A DNA stretch of 64,000 bases from Candidatus Korarchaeum sp. (GCA_038888615.1 JAWAID010000002.1:627654-691653); one strand, 5' to 3'. Positions 35,499-44,319 are shown, counted from the first letter of the stretch. The notes: generated from the sequence alone by a model not told the origin. Translations and numbers: made by a program.

Positions 35499-36416
35499 TC
35501 ACACACCGAAAACTATCTCGCTTCTCCTGTAAGCTTCTATTAGCTCCTCTATCCCCCTTTTTAGGGAAACTTCGGCCTTGAAGCCGAGCACGCTCTCAGC
35601 CAGCGATGTGTCAGCGCACGTCCTGAGGACGTAGTTCCTTATCGGGTTCGGTATGAACTCGAGGCTGAGGGATACCCTCTCAGCTATCAGAGAGGCCAGC
35701 TCCCTGAAGCTCGTCTCCCTCCCCGTTCCAACGTTGAACACGCCATGAACATCGCTCTCAAGAGCTATCATGAAGGCCCTGACGACGTCCCTGACGTGTA
35801 TGAAGTCCCTCGTCTGCTTGCCATCTCCGAATATCACGAAGGGCCTACCCTCAAGCCCCGCCCATATCATCTGGGATACCACGTTAGCGTACCTCCCCTT
35901 GGGTCTCTCGTTGGGCCCGTAGACGCTGAACAACCTGAGGCCTATGGATTTAACCCCATATAGGTCGTAGTATACGCTCGCGATCCTCTCCATGAAGTAC
36001 CTCGCCTCAGTATAGAGGTCGGTGGATTTGACCGGCATGTCCTCCCTGTGGGGGGGATCGTTCCCGTTGTATATGGAGGATGTGGAAGCGTAGATGAGTC
36101 TGATTCCCCTCTTCCTAGCTAGCTCAATCAGGCTAATGAACTCGCCCAGGGCTGAGCTCACCAGACCCGGGTCCTCCCTGTACATGGGGCTCGAGGAAGC
36201 TATGCCCAAGTGGAGCACAGCATCAAGGCTATCGAGCTCAACCGTCCTGGAGGAGCTGCCCTCCACTATCCTCGCCCCCATCCCCTCGAGGATCCCAGCT
36301 ACCTCCCTAGATCCGGTGGAGAAGTTATCGATGACCGTGACCTCGCTTCCCCTCCTCAGCAGCTCCACCACTAAGTTGCTGCCTATGAAACCCGCTCCTC
36401 CCGTGACCACTATCAT
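35499..36416 (-). CDS. NAD-dependent epimerase, UDP-sugar type
   Basis: Extended SDR enzyme (305 aa) likely acting on a nucleotide sugar. The NAD site is VVTGGAGFIGSN with Asp of VIDNFSTGS; the Ser motif is YASTSSIY; the family C-terminal region RLFSVYGPNERPKGRYANV is present. The catalytic motif YxxxK reads YTEAR, so the usual Lys is Arg. It is divergent from a second epimerase gene, and the start at 36416 lies 28 bp from the shared TATA-like element. Product sugar unknown. Confidence 0.82.
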   Translation of the reverse strand: MIVVTGGAGFIGSNLVVELLRRGSEVTVIDNFSTGSREVAGILEGMGARIVEGSSSRTVELDSLDAVLHLGIASSSPMYREDPGLVSSALGEFISLIELARKRGIRLIYASTSSIYNGNDPPHREDMPVKSTDLYTEARYFMERIASVYYDLYGVKSIGLRLFSVYGPNERPKGRYANVVSQMIWAGLEGRPFVIFGDGKQTRDFIHVRDVVRAFMIALESDVHGVFNVGTGRETSFRELASLIAERVSLSLEFIPNPIRNYVLRTCADTSLAESVLGFKAEVSLKRGIEELIEAYRRSEIVFGV

Positions 36417-36436
36417 ACTCCTGCTGGATCGCGGCT

Positions 36437-36450
36437 TCAACTTTTATTCG
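36437..36450. promoter_or_regulatory. Shared TATA element of the two epimerase genes
   Basis: ACTTTTATTCG (read CGAATAAAAGT on the other strand) is centred 28-29 bp from both the minus-strand ATG at 36416 and the plus-strand ATG at 36473. One near-symmetric element probably drives both genes. Confidence 0.5.
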
Positions 36451-36472
36451 TTATCAACATCCTGAGGGGAGG

Positions 36473-37399
36473 ATGCCGACTGTGATAGTGACCGGAGGTG
36501 CTGGCTTCATAGGGAGCCACACCGTTGACGAGCTACTGAAGATCCCCGATGTGGATCTGATCGTATTGGATAACTTCCACAGCGGATCCCCCGGGAACCT
36601 GAGGAGCTCGAACAGGGTGAGGGTGCTTAATTCGGACATCAGATCGCTGGATCCTCCGGAGCTCTCGGGGGATTTGCTGGGGATAGTGCACCTGGCAGCC
36701 ATAGTTAGCTTGGATGAAGCCTATTTAAACCCTAAGCTCACTCTGGAGACGAACGTAATCGGTACCCTGAACGCTCTAGAGATGGCGAGGAAGTTAGATT
36801 CTGCTAAGTTCGTTTACGCTTCTAGTGTCGCTGTCTACGGTGAGCCCGTGAAACTGCCGATCGACGAGAGTCATCCGACGAACCCCTCCAACCTCTACGG
36901 TTTGAGCAAGCTGATGGGGGAGCAGGTGGCGATGAGGTACATGGAGGATCACGGTATCAAGGTGGTCTCGCTGAGGTACTTCAACGTCTATGGCCCCAGG
37001 ATGAGGAGCGGTCCTTACTCTGGGGTGATCCATAGGTTCATAACCGCTCTCCTGAGGGGGGATGCTGTCAGGATATTCGGGGATGGGAGGCAGACTAGGG
37101 ACTTCGTTTACGTCGAGGACGTAGCTAGAGCTAACGTCATGGCCCTCCTATCCGGGGCTAAGGGTGTGTTCAACATAGGGACGGGGGTTGAGGTCTCGAT
37201 CGGAGAGCTGTTAGATCTACTCTGCGAGACGATTGGGGTAAAAGCCCGCGATGTTAAGTACGAAGCCCCGAGGAAAGGCGATATCAGGAGAAGCAGGGCC
37301 TCCTACAAGGCGGCTAAGGAATCCTTGGGATGGGAACCGAGGGTTAGCCTGAGGGAGGGGCTCGAGAGGACCGTGAAGTGGTACATCGGCTTGAGATAG
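36473..37399 (+). CDS. NAD-dependent epimerase, UDP-glucose 4-epimerase type
   Basis: Extended SDR enzyme (308 aa). NAD motif VTGGAGFIGSHTVDEL, Asp in VLDNFHSGS, Ser in YASSVAVYGE, catalytic YGLSK, then YFNVYGPRM and the substrate-binding NIGTG...VSIGELL. It is close to archaeal GalE-like enzymes that make UDP-galactose or related sugars for surface glycans. GAGGGGAGG before the ATG is a ribosome site. It diverges from a paralogue whose catalytic Lys is replaced, so the two may work in one sugar pathway. Confidence 0.87.
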   Translation: MPTVIVTGGAGFIGSHTVDELLKIPDVDLIVLDNFHSGSPGNLRSSNRVRVLNSDIRSLDPPELSGDLLGIVHLAAIVSLDEAYLNPKLTLETNVIGTLNALEMARKLDSAKFVYASSVAVYGEPVKLPIDESHPTNPSNLYGLSKLMGEQVAMRYMEDHGIKVVSLRYFNVYGPRMRSGPYSGVIHRFITALLRGDAVRIFGDGRQTRDFVYVEDVARANVMALLSGAKGVFNIGTGVEVSIGELLDLLCETIGVKARDVKYEAPRKGDIRRSRASYKAAKESLGWEPRVSLREGLERTVKWYIGLR

Positions 37400-37765
37400 T
37401 TGTTTAAAAATTGATGGTAACTCGAACCTTTTACTTTGAATGGATTAGAGCGCCGTTCGATATATAAGATATCATCTAAAGTTTTTCGATTGGATTCACG
37501 GTATGAGTGGAGGGTACAGGTCCCTCTGAATGCCCAGGCTATCAAACGTTAGAGTAGCGTCCCTGTTCACGGCCATACTTATTAAGTGCCTCTTAGGCTT
37601 TATACGGCTCAATCGCTTCTATAACCACGTATCCCCCACCTTAACGTAGTTGCCCGTATACCATCTCCTCAACCCCTTGGTGATGTGATGCCCGGCGTCT
37701 GAGGATCGCGGAGTTACATGTCCGCTCCAGGTCTCTATATATCTTACCTCCCCCGATGATAACAC
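37400..37765. other. Intergenic stretch before the Lrp gene
   Basis: No gene seen. It ends with the TATA-like TCTATATATC at 37734-37743, about 26 bp before the GTG of the Lrp-type regulator. Another ATATATAAG near 37458-37466 could be an unused promoter. Confidence 0.4.
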
Positions 37766-38233
37766 GTGAGTAGGTTGAGCGGAAGGGGCGAGTTCGATGA
37801 CACGGATCTCGAGATACTTAGGTTGATGCAGAGGAATGCTAGGACCCCTTACTCCGAGATAGCGAAGAAACTCGGTATTCCTGAGGCTACCGTGAAGTAC
37901 AGGGTCCGTAAATTGATAGAAAGAGGGATCGTAAGGGGGTTCTACACTCTCCTGGATCCAGATAAGGTCGGATTCCCCTTCTCGCTGATAATACTGGTTG
38001 ACGCATTACCCGAAGAGCTAGATGAGGTCTTCGAACATGTCAGGGGTATGCGTGAAGCTGCCCACGTGTTCAAAGTGACTGGGAAGTACAACATAGTCGC
38101 GATATTTCACGCCAGGGACATGGACCACGTTTCTAGGATAAGTGAGAGCGTGCGTTCTCTTAGGGGAGTTGCCTCGGCTGAGACTCTGCTCGTCACTGGG
38201 GTAGTCCACATGAACCTGGAGCTCCCGATATGA
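37766..38233 (+). CDS. Lrp/AsnC family transcriptional regulator
   Basis: Regulator of 155 aa with an N-terminal helix-turn-helix (DLEILRLMQRNARTPYSEIA, then GIPEATVKYRVRKL) and a C-terminal RAM ligand-binding fold (about residues 75-150). Members form octamers and often sense amino acids. The GTG start is supported by a TATA box 26 bp upstream. It is followed by a membrane protein and two radical SAM genes on the same strand and may control them. Confidence 0.92.
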   Translation: MSRLSGRGEFDDTDLEILRLMQRNARTPYSEIAKKLGIPEATVKYRVRKLIERGIVRGFYTLLDPDKVGFPFSLIILVDALPEELDEVFEHVRGMREAAHVFKVTGKYNIVAIFHARDMDHVSRISESVRSLRGVASAETLLVTGVVHMNLELPI

Positions 38234-38310
38234 CCTCCGGCCTCGACACACCTTTATTAACGAATCGATAAATTTTATATAATAACTGATTAGCGAACCG
38301 TTAGATAGCT

Positions 38311-38838
38311 ATGGCAGCCAGAAGCTGGAGCTTGGATGTGAGTTTACTCGCGATTTTTTCAGCCCTAGCATTCCTTGCATCATTGTTCGTTAAGATAACA
38401 GTGAACTACGGCGCTATAGTTTATGCTATCGTTCTCCTAACTGGAGCCCTCCTGATCTCGCGTCCCCTATCAGCCACAGCGATATCCTGCATTGCTGGCT
38501 TGCTCTACAGCTTCCAGTCCCCCCTCTTCCTCCTGATGCTCGGTACCTTCCTGGTGAGGGGCCTGGTACTTGACCTACTCTTCATACCAGCTGGGGTTTA
38601 CTGGAAGTCCGCTAGGGGAGAGTACAACGTACCCCTGATTATTTTGGCCATGATGGCCTCCAGCTTCTCAGCTGGGCTCTACCAATACCTCTTTCTCGTT
38701 CTATTCCTGAAGAAGCTCCTGGATTTTGGAGCGTTCATAGTATCGACGATATTCCTGGTCTCAGTGGTATCCAATGCTTTAGCGGGATACGTAGTCCCCA
38801 AGATCATTATGCCGAAGCTGAGGAGGTTGGTGAAGTGA
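38311..38838 (+). CDS. Membrane protein, resembles an ECF transporter S component
   Basis: Protein of 175 aa with about six membrane segments. Size, the alternating short loops and the segment FLVRGLVLDLLFIP recall substrate-specific S components of ECF vitamin transporters, but I see no decisive motif. Its stop overlaps the GTG of the next radical SAM gene by 4 nt, so it belongs to the same operon. A TTTTATATAATA element at 38273-38284 lies upstream of the ATG. Confidence 0.6.
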   Translation: MAARSWSLDVSLLAIFSALAFLASLFVKITVNYGAIVYAIVLLTGALLISRPLSATAISCIAGLLYSFQSPLFLLMLGTFLVRGLVLDLLFIPAGVYWKSARGEYNVPLIILAMMASSFSAGLYQYLFLVLFLKKLLDFGAFIVSTIFLVSVVSNALAGYVVPKIIMPKLRRLVK

Positions 38839-39908
38839 CGCACCTCAGATCTCTGCTCTACGATGCGCCTTCCCAGGCTGAGGAGGTAGCTGAGAGGGCG
38901 AGGTCCGTTGGAGGGGTAAGCTCGGTCGTATGGCTCCTCACTTACAGATGCAACTTGAACTGCCTCCACTGTTACCAGGGAGGAAGGCCTTCTGAGGAGC
39001 TGACGATAGGGGACTGTTTGAGGATAGTAGATAAGCTTGAGAAAGCCGGAAAACCGCTCATCTTTGTTTCAGGCGGTGAACCGATGATCAGAGAGGACAC
39101 CCTCTCTCTCCTGGAGGAGATGAAGGGAAGGGGCTTCAGAGTCGTGTTGAGCACGAACGGTACGCTGATAGACGAATCAAATGCTGGGAGGCTATCGGAG
39201 TCCGTGGACAATATCGCCCTGCCCGTGTACGGTCCCGAGAACTTCCATGACTCGCTCACTCAAGTTTCGGGGAGTCATAGTAAGGTGATGAGATCCCTCA
39301 GCATGATTAAGGGATCAACGGGGCTTACCCTCAAGACAGTGGTCTCGAGGAGCACGTTGAGGTACCTGGATTACCTCCTGGAGCTGGCCTCCAAGTACGA
39401 TGTCACCACGCTCTACCTCTGCGACCTCCTCCCGAAGCGGGGGATGGAGGGAGAGTTGCTGGGAAGGACCGAGTGGATGGAGTTGGTTGATAAGCTCCTC
39501 CAGGTTATTTCGGAGAGGGACGTCGAGATAGATCTGGGGCTTCATCCATCGGCAGCCGTTTATGCTGCGATGAAGCTCGGCTACAGTACCTCCGGGATCA
39601 GGAGGAAATTGGATGGTAGGAGGCTCTCGAGGGAGGGAATGGGATTCATCTCATTAGCACCCAATGGGGACGTTCTGGTGAGTAGCTACGCGCCCGAACT
39701 GAAGGTGGGAAACCTGGTCAAGGGGGATGTGGCGGATGTACTCAGTAACGATCTCTACTCGAAGCTGGGTTCAGGAACCATCAGGGGGAGCTGTTCCAAA
39801 TGCCCCCTCAGGGATGTCTGCGGGGGCTCGAGGGTGAAAGCGTACCTCTACTCGGGAGATGTATTGGGAGAGGATCCCACTTGCCTAGTGAGGGATTTGC
39901 TCGCGTAG
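38835..39908 (+). CDS. Radical SAM/SPASM domain protein
   Basis: Enzyme of 357 aa. The radical SAM cluster motif is YRCNLNCLHCYQ (CxxxCxxC), with VSGGEPM and STNGTL as SAM-binding landmarks. The C-terminal SPASM part has CSKCPLRDVCGGSR and a later CLV. Related proteins include AhbC/AhbD and NirJ of the alternative haem routes and peptide maturases; the sequence alone does not choose. It is coupled to the membrane protein before it and overlaps the next radical SAM gene. Confidence 0.87.
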   Translation: MTHLRSLLYDAPSQAEEVAERARSVGGVSSVVWLLTYRCNLNCLHCYQGGRPSEELTIGDCLRIVDKLEKAGKPLIFVSGGEPMIREDTLSLLEEMKGRGFRVVLSTNGTLIDESNAGRLSESVDNIALPVYGPENFHDSLTQVSGSHSKVMRSLSMIKGSTGLTLKTVVSRSTLRYLDYLLELASKYDVTTLYLCDLLPKRGMEGELLGRTEWMELVDKLLQVISERDVEIDLGLHPSAAVYAAMKLGYSTSGIRRKLDGRRLSREGMGFISLAPNGDVLVSSYAPELKVGNLVKGDVADVLSNDLYSKLGSGTIRGSCSKCPLRDVCGGSRVKAYLYSGDVLGEDPTCLVRDLLA

Positions 39909-41026
39909 ACTTCAATGAGAGACCAATTCTGGTCTTCTGGGAGCTGACGAAAGCTTGTAAGCTCAGATGTAGGCACTGCAGGGCTGAGGCGATACCTGAG
40001 CCATTAGAGGATGAACTGAGTGAGAGGGAAGCTCTGAAGTTGCTGAAGGATATTAGAAGCTTTGGTGAACCACTGCCAGTGCTTATACTGACTGGCGGAG
40101 ATCCCTTAATGAGAAAAGACCTTCCTAGGATAATTGGGAGAGCTCACGAGCTTGGGATTAGGATGGGGATAGCGCCTGCAGTCACCGACCTCCTGAACGA
40201 GGGGATTCTGAAGCTCCTCAGCGCGTACGGATTAGCTGTCTCGTTAAGCCTAGATGGAATTGGGAGAACGCATGACTTCATCAGGAACGAGGATGGAAAT
40301 TTCGGGAAGACCCTATCTGCTCTGAAAATCATTTTAAACTACGGATTGAGGGTCCAGGTCAACACGCTGGTTTGTAAGGAGAGCGTGAGTGACCTCCCGA
40401 GGCTAGCGAAACTGCTTAAGGAGATGGGGATAGGGGTTTGGGAGCTCTTCTTCCTCGTGAAAGTGGGTAGAGGAGTGGATCTCGAGGAGTTAAATCCTGA
40501 GGAGTGCGAGGATGTAGCTCACTTCCTCTACGAGGTCTCCAGGTACGGGATTGAGGTGAGGACAGTGGAAGCCCCCTTCTTCAGGAGGGTGGTCGATGCG
40601 AGGATGAGGGAGCCTGCCGATAGTAGCTTAGAGGATGTGGCTAAGCGTTACGGCTTGGGAGAGACCTATTTGAGGCTCACGGGGGAGCTTATCGATCTAC
40701 TGGGCCATGATAGGGGGAATGCGAAGGTGAGACCGATGAGGACGAGGGACGGCTACGGAATCGTGTTCATATCCCACAATGGGGATGTGTACCCCAGCGG
40801 CTTCGCTCCCCTGAAGCTCGGTAGCATTAGGGAGAGGAGCTTAAAGAGGATATACAGAGATGACGAGATCCTCAGGAAGATAAGGGAGGCTGAGTTCAGG
40901 GGGAGGTGCGGACGATGCGAGTATAGGCATGTATGCGGAGGTAGCAGAGCTAGGGCTCTGGCTTCGAGAGGGGATATCCTCGAGGAAGATCCGGCGTGCG
41001 TGTACGAGCCTCCCCAGGTCCGCTAA
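39881..41026 (+). CDS. Radical SAM/SPASM domain protein
   Basis: Second enzyme of this pair (381 aa from TTG 39881). Cluster motif TKACKLRCRHCRAE, then LTGGDPLMRKDL and SLDGIG; SPASM cysteines in CGRCEYRHVCGGSRA and ACVY. The stretch FWELTKACKLRCRHC is close to that of AhbD/NirJ-like proteins. No ATG precedes the barrel in frame; TTG 39881 overlaps the previous gene by 28 nt and is the best start. Paired SPASM enzymes usually act on successive steps or one peptide/tetrapyrrole substrate. Confidence 0.85.
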   Translation: MPSEGFARVDFNERPILVFWELTKACKLRCRHCRAEAIPEPLEDELSEREALKLLKDIRSFGEPLPVLILTGGDPLMRKDLPRIIGRAHELGIRMGIAPAVTDLLNEGILKLLSAYGLAVSLSLDGIGRTHDFIRNEDGNFGKTLSALKIILNYGLRVQVNTLVCKESVSDLPRLAKLLKEMGIGVWELFFLVKVGRGVDLEELNPEECEDVAHFLYEVSRYGIEVRTVEAPFFRRVVDARMREPADSSLEDVAKRYGLGETYLRLTGELIDLLGHDRGNAKVRPMRTRDGYGIVFISHNGDVYPSGFAPLKLGSIRERSLKRIYRDDEILRKIREAEFRGRCGRCEYRHVCGGSRARALASRGDILEEDPACVYEPPQVR

Positions 41027-41328
41027 AACAGATGAAGCTCCTAACTCCCCTGTCCCTCACCTGAGCCCCCGAGGGGAGTTATGTGTCACCGTCAGCGATT
41101 CTCATATTCAGCAAATCCGTTAACCTTATGTCCCCCTCAGCCCGGGAGGATCATCGTTCTCAGGCCGAATTCCTCCAAAAATTCTCTAAATCATTCAGGT
41201 CATTAAGCAACTCGGAGGACTCGTTCCTATCGAATCGACGGTCTCGCTCTTACATCCGATCCCCCTGAGGCCATCGCTCACTTGGACCACCATACTAACC
41301 CCCACGATCAGGGCGTTAGGAGAGTTGC
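41027..41328. other. Intergenic stretch after the radical SAM pair
   Basis: Only short frames of poor composition. It adjoins the decayed maturase copy at 41330-41530 and is probably also relic sequence. Confidence 0.35.
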
Positions 41329-41329
41329 A

Positions 41330-41530
41330 CGTATGGGCAATCGCACGAGGGCTTATCCCCCAGCAAATCGAACCCATTGCTCCTAGCTATCAAGTACTGG
41401 CTGGGTCTCAATTGGGAAAGGGGAGGCATCCCACTGAGTATCTCTCGGGGAACACATAGGAATTCTGAAAGGTCTTAAGGTCTATAAAGCCCTCAAGGAC
41501 ACCTCCTCTGGGAAGATCGACTGAGATTTT
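41330..41530 (-). pseudogene. Relic of a tungsten-enzyme radical SAM maturase (C-terminal part)
   Basis: Read on the minus strand, one frame gives QYLIARSNGFDLLGDKPSC followed by DCPYVQL. This parallels NYCLITRSNEADCWGNRPSC with HCPYLHG in the intact maturase at 43126-44256. Just upstream, a shifted frame gives FIDLKTFQNSYVFPERYS, comparable to the LIDIWRKSYARIFMRLYF stretch. Stops and frame shifts show that it is dead. Confidence 0.6.
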
Positions 41531-41555
41531 GCTCAAAAAGGAAGATAAAGTGAAG

Positions 41556-42332
41556 TTATATCCTGATTCCAAGGGGCATGAGTACGAACTTGAGCGAGAC
41601 GTAGAGGAAGATCATCCCGAAGATCAGCTTTATCAGCCAAGCTGGTAGCTTAGGAACGAGCTTAGCCCCTATTTGAGCACCCACGGCGGTGCCGATCCCT
41701 AAGAGTATCGCTGCCATTACGTCAACGTAGCCTTGGGCTAGCTTGAACGCTCCAGATACCAAAGCCATCGATATGAATGACGCGAGTGAGGTCCCAACGG
41801 CCAGCTTCACAGGGGCCCCAAGCAGGTAGATGAACGATGGTACGAGAGCATAGCCTCCTCCAAGCCCAACTATGCCGGTGAGTACCCCGATCAGGAAGCC
41901 CAGAGCGCTCTTCTTACTGAAGCTGCCCGGTATCTCCCTACCCTCCTTAGCCCCAGCGAACCTCTTCAAGCCCTCATATATCATCCTGATGGCAACGTAA
42001 AGGAAGGCGAAGCCGAGGATTAGACTCAGGAATGAGGTGTTACCGGCTAGGAACATGAAGAGCAGACTGCCCACAAGAGCACCTATTGCCCCGGATACGG
42101 CTATCACCTTGACTGTCCCGTAATCGACGTTCCCCATTCTTAAGTGACCTATTGCGCCCGAGCTGGCCGTTATTATCACAGCTGTTATGGTGGTCCCCAC
42201 TGCCACGGGCAGGTTGTAGCCGAAGAGGAAGGCGAGCGCGGGGAGCATTATCACGCAACCTCCTGTCCCCAGTAAACCTCCGACGGTACCCCCTAATAAC
42301 CCCGTTAGAAGGAGAGCCAGTTCCTGAAACAC
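41556..42332 (-). CDS. TauE/SafE family sulfite/anion exporter
   Basis: Membrane protein of 258 aa with about eight segments and the two family repeats: GGTVGGLLGTGGCVIMLPAL near the start and GVLTGIVGLGGGYALVPSF in the middle. Members export sulfite, sulfoacetate or other organosulfur anions. The GTG at 42332 follows GGGAGGTCAGG and a TTTAATATAA box; the longer frame to 42434 includes the promoter and is rejected. Cargo unknown; sulfur metabolism is a guess. Confidence 0.87.
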   Translation of the reverse strand: MFQELALLLTGLLGGTVGGLLGTGGCVIMLPALAFLFGYNLPVAVGTTITAVIITASSGAIGHLRMGNVDYGTVKVIAVSGAIGALVGSLLFMFLAGNTSFLSLILGFAFLYVAIRMIYEGLKRFAGAKEGREIPGSFSKKSALGFLIGVLTGIVGLGGGYALVPSFIYLLGAPVKLAVGTSLASFISMALVSGAFKLAQGYVDVMAAILLGIGTAVGAQIGAKLVPKLPAWLIKLIFGMIFLYVSLKFVLMPLGIRI

Positions 42333-42835
42333 CTTACCTGACCTCCCGGACCGCGTTATATTAAAATTTTTAAAAGTTGCGCTACGGATTGTAGCATCTG
42401 ATGGGACCGAGGCTAATGGGAGGCTCATGAGCATCCCTTAAAATGATGTGGGACCTCTTTCGGATTTGGAGGTGGTCTTAGGGATATCTCAAGTCGCGTG
42501 AGGTAGGTTCCAGCGCTCATGGGGAGTCAGAAGTAGTGCCGCAGTGAGCCCATCCGAGCTGGGGTTAGTGGATGCTATAGCGGGCTCGTAGAAATGGAGG
42601 AGGGTTATAAACGATTCTGTTAGATAGAGGGAGCTAGAGGGGATGGATCCCGCTACGCACGATGAGGTTAGCTTAAAAATCCTAGAAGATCTCTCCTTGA
42701 AGCTCCCCGAATGGTTAAGGCGATGAATCGGAAGTAAGCTCATGTTGGCGGTGGCTACGCGGACAGGAGCTCTCAGAGGAGTTCGAGAGAGTCAAGGCAG
42801 AGGATGATTCGGCTCGCATGCGCAGCTGCTTTGAT
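42333..42835. other. Intergenic stretch with a small coding-like relic
   Basis: A 27-codon frame at 42643-42726 (+), behind a TATA-like GTTATAAAC, reads MDPATHDEVSLKILEDLSL and so on, and a further frame near 42746-42835 is rich in Glu and Arg. Together they look like a broken small two-gene module, perhaps an antitoxin and toxin, but this is speculative. The left end holds the TauE promoter. Confidence 0.35.
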
Positions 42836-43093
42836 TTAACCCCCTCCCGCCGGCGGGAATATGTCTACGACGTCCCCCTCCCCCACCTCGGTATCCAACC
42901 ATCCCGAGAGCCTTATGTTCCTCCCGTTCACGAGCATCATGAAGTTCTCATAACCGAACCTCTCCAGAACTTCCTTCAGGTCTCTTAACTTCTCAAGAAG
43001 CTCTGAGAACTTGATCTCCTTATCCAGATGGATCTCCTTGCTCCTCCAACCGAGCTTATCCCTCAGCGTCATGTAGACCCTTACCTCGACCAT
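42836..43093 (-). CDS. MoaD/ThiS-like sulfur carrier protein
   Basis: Ubiquitin-like protein of 85 aa. It has the beta-grasp pattern (VEVRVYMTLRDKLG at the start, VNGRNI in the middle, EGDVVDIFPPAGGG at the end) and a terminal Gly-Gly for adenylation and thiocarboxylation. It follows the radical SAM maturase gene by 32 nt, so it most likely supplies sulfur for the tungstopterin dithiolene of the AOR enzyme encoded divergently. The extra C-terminal Gly is common in archaeal MoaD proteins. Confidence 0.88.
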   Translation of the reverse strand: MVEVRVYMTLRDKLGWRSKEIHLDKEIKFSELLEKLRDLKEVLERFGYENFMMLVNGRNIRLSGWLDTEVGEGDVVDIFPPAGGG

Positions 43094-43125
43094 ACTAGCT
43101 GATCGGGAGCCGAGGCGTTATAAAA

Positions 43126-44256
43126 TTAGAGGGGGCAGAAGGAGAAGCCGTGCAGGTAGGGACAGTGGGCGCACGACGGCCTGTTCCCCCAGCAATCAGC
43201 CTCGTTGCTCCTGGTGATCAAGCAGTAATTGACGAGGGAACAATCGAGACATGAGGGAAGCCTGAGGAAGTAGAGCCTCATGAAAATCCTCGCGTAGGAT
43301 TTCCTCCATATATCGATCAGGCTCTCCTCCCTGAGGTCCCCCAGAACTACCTCCCTTATCCTCCTCCTTATGCCCAAGATCCTGGTGCTCCAGGATCTGG
43401 CGTAGTATATGCAGGGAGCTACCTTACCGTCACACCTCACGAATAGGGCTCTGTTGGACACGAAGGGGCATGATCTCGATGTAGAAGGCGTTAGATTGGG
43501 CCGAGTTACCCTAACGCCCGTCTCCAGAACCTTCAACGCGATCCTACCTAGCTCCTCCTTAAGCCTCTCGGAGCACTCGCTATCGCTTAAGCAATCCAGT
43601 TCTCCATCGAAATCTATGTAATTACTGAACTTCACCTCCCTCAACCCCATCTCCCTGGCGAACTCCAGGGCTTTCGCGACTTCCCTCAGGTTCAGTCTCG
43701 TCAAGGTGAAGATGGCTGTCACCTCAGGCTTAGTAACGAGCTTCTTTGACTTCAATTCGATTACCCTCTTCAGACCGCGCAAGAGACTCGATAGATCACC
43801 TCCTCTCCTTATTAAGCTGTAAGTATGAACGTCATAGGCCTCTATGCTCACGTATATCTCATCCAGCCCCAACTCAACCAGTTCCTCAGCCTCATCCTCT
43901 AAAGTTGACCCGTTCGTGTTCAGAGCCACTTGGAACCCCCTCTCCTTCAGCTCCCTCAGCATCCCGATGAAAGCGGGGTTCGATGTGGGCTCACCCCACC
44001 CTGAGAGCACTACCCTCCTGACGCCGGCCCCCTCAGCGTCCTCTACGATGCGTTTAAAGGCATCCATCGTCATATCACACTGTTTGAAATTTTTAGTAGC
44101 CCTTCTGAAGCAATGCGAGCAATCGTAATTGCAGTTGGTCGATATCTCCAGCATTAGAGTCTTGGGATGGGATCCCTCGCTTAACTTAAGCTCCCAGTCC
44201 CCGTATCTGAGCACATCCTCCAATGACCCTACACCTTTATAACTCTTCGTCTCCAA
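43126..44256 (-). CDS. Tungsten-cofactor oxidoreductase radical SAM maturase
   Basis: Radical SAM protein (376 aa) divergent from an AOR gene, the arrangement typical of this maturase type (W_rSAM_matur-like). Cluster motif STNCNYDCSHCFRR; SAM-binding landmarks SGWGEPT and NTNGST. The C-terminal SPASM region is Cys-rich (CDGKVAPC, LPSCLDCSLVNYC, NRPSCAHCPY). It is thought to modify or insert the tungsten cofactor of the neighbouring enzyme; the exact reaction is unknown. A decayed second copy lies at 41330-41530. Confidence 0.82.
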   Translation of the reverse strand: METKSYKGVGSLEDVLRYGDWELKLSEGSHPKTLMLEISTNCNYDCSHCFRRATKNFKQCDMTMDAFKRIVEDAEGAGVRRVVLSGWGEPTSNPAFIGMLRELKERGFQVALNTNGSTLEDEAEELVELGLDEIYVSIEAYDVHTYSLIRRGGDLSSLLRGLKRVIELKSKKLVTKPEVTAIFTLTRLNLREVAKALEFAREMGLREVKFSNYIDFDGELDCLSDSECSERLKEELGRIALKVLETGVRVTRPNLTPSTSRSCPFVSNRALFVRCDGKVAPCIYYARSWSTRILGIRRRIREVVLGDLREESLIDIWRKSYARIFMRLYFLRLPSCLDCSLVNYCLITRSNEADCWGNRPSCAHCPYLHGFSFCPL

Positions 44257-44319
44257 AAATATTAAATTTTTATACGAATAACGCTTATTAGTGAAACCCT
44301 CCCGGAAAGTGAGGGTATC
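44257..44319. promoter_or_regulatory. Divergent AOR/maturase promoter with GAATAACG half-site
   Basis: TTTTTATAC at 44267-44275 serves the AOR gene and TATTAAATTT (minus strand) the maturase. GAATAACG at 44276-44283, part of the palindrome AATAA-CGC-TTATT (44277-44289), is identical to the right half of the wtp operator with its next base (27925-27932). Confidence 0.5.
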
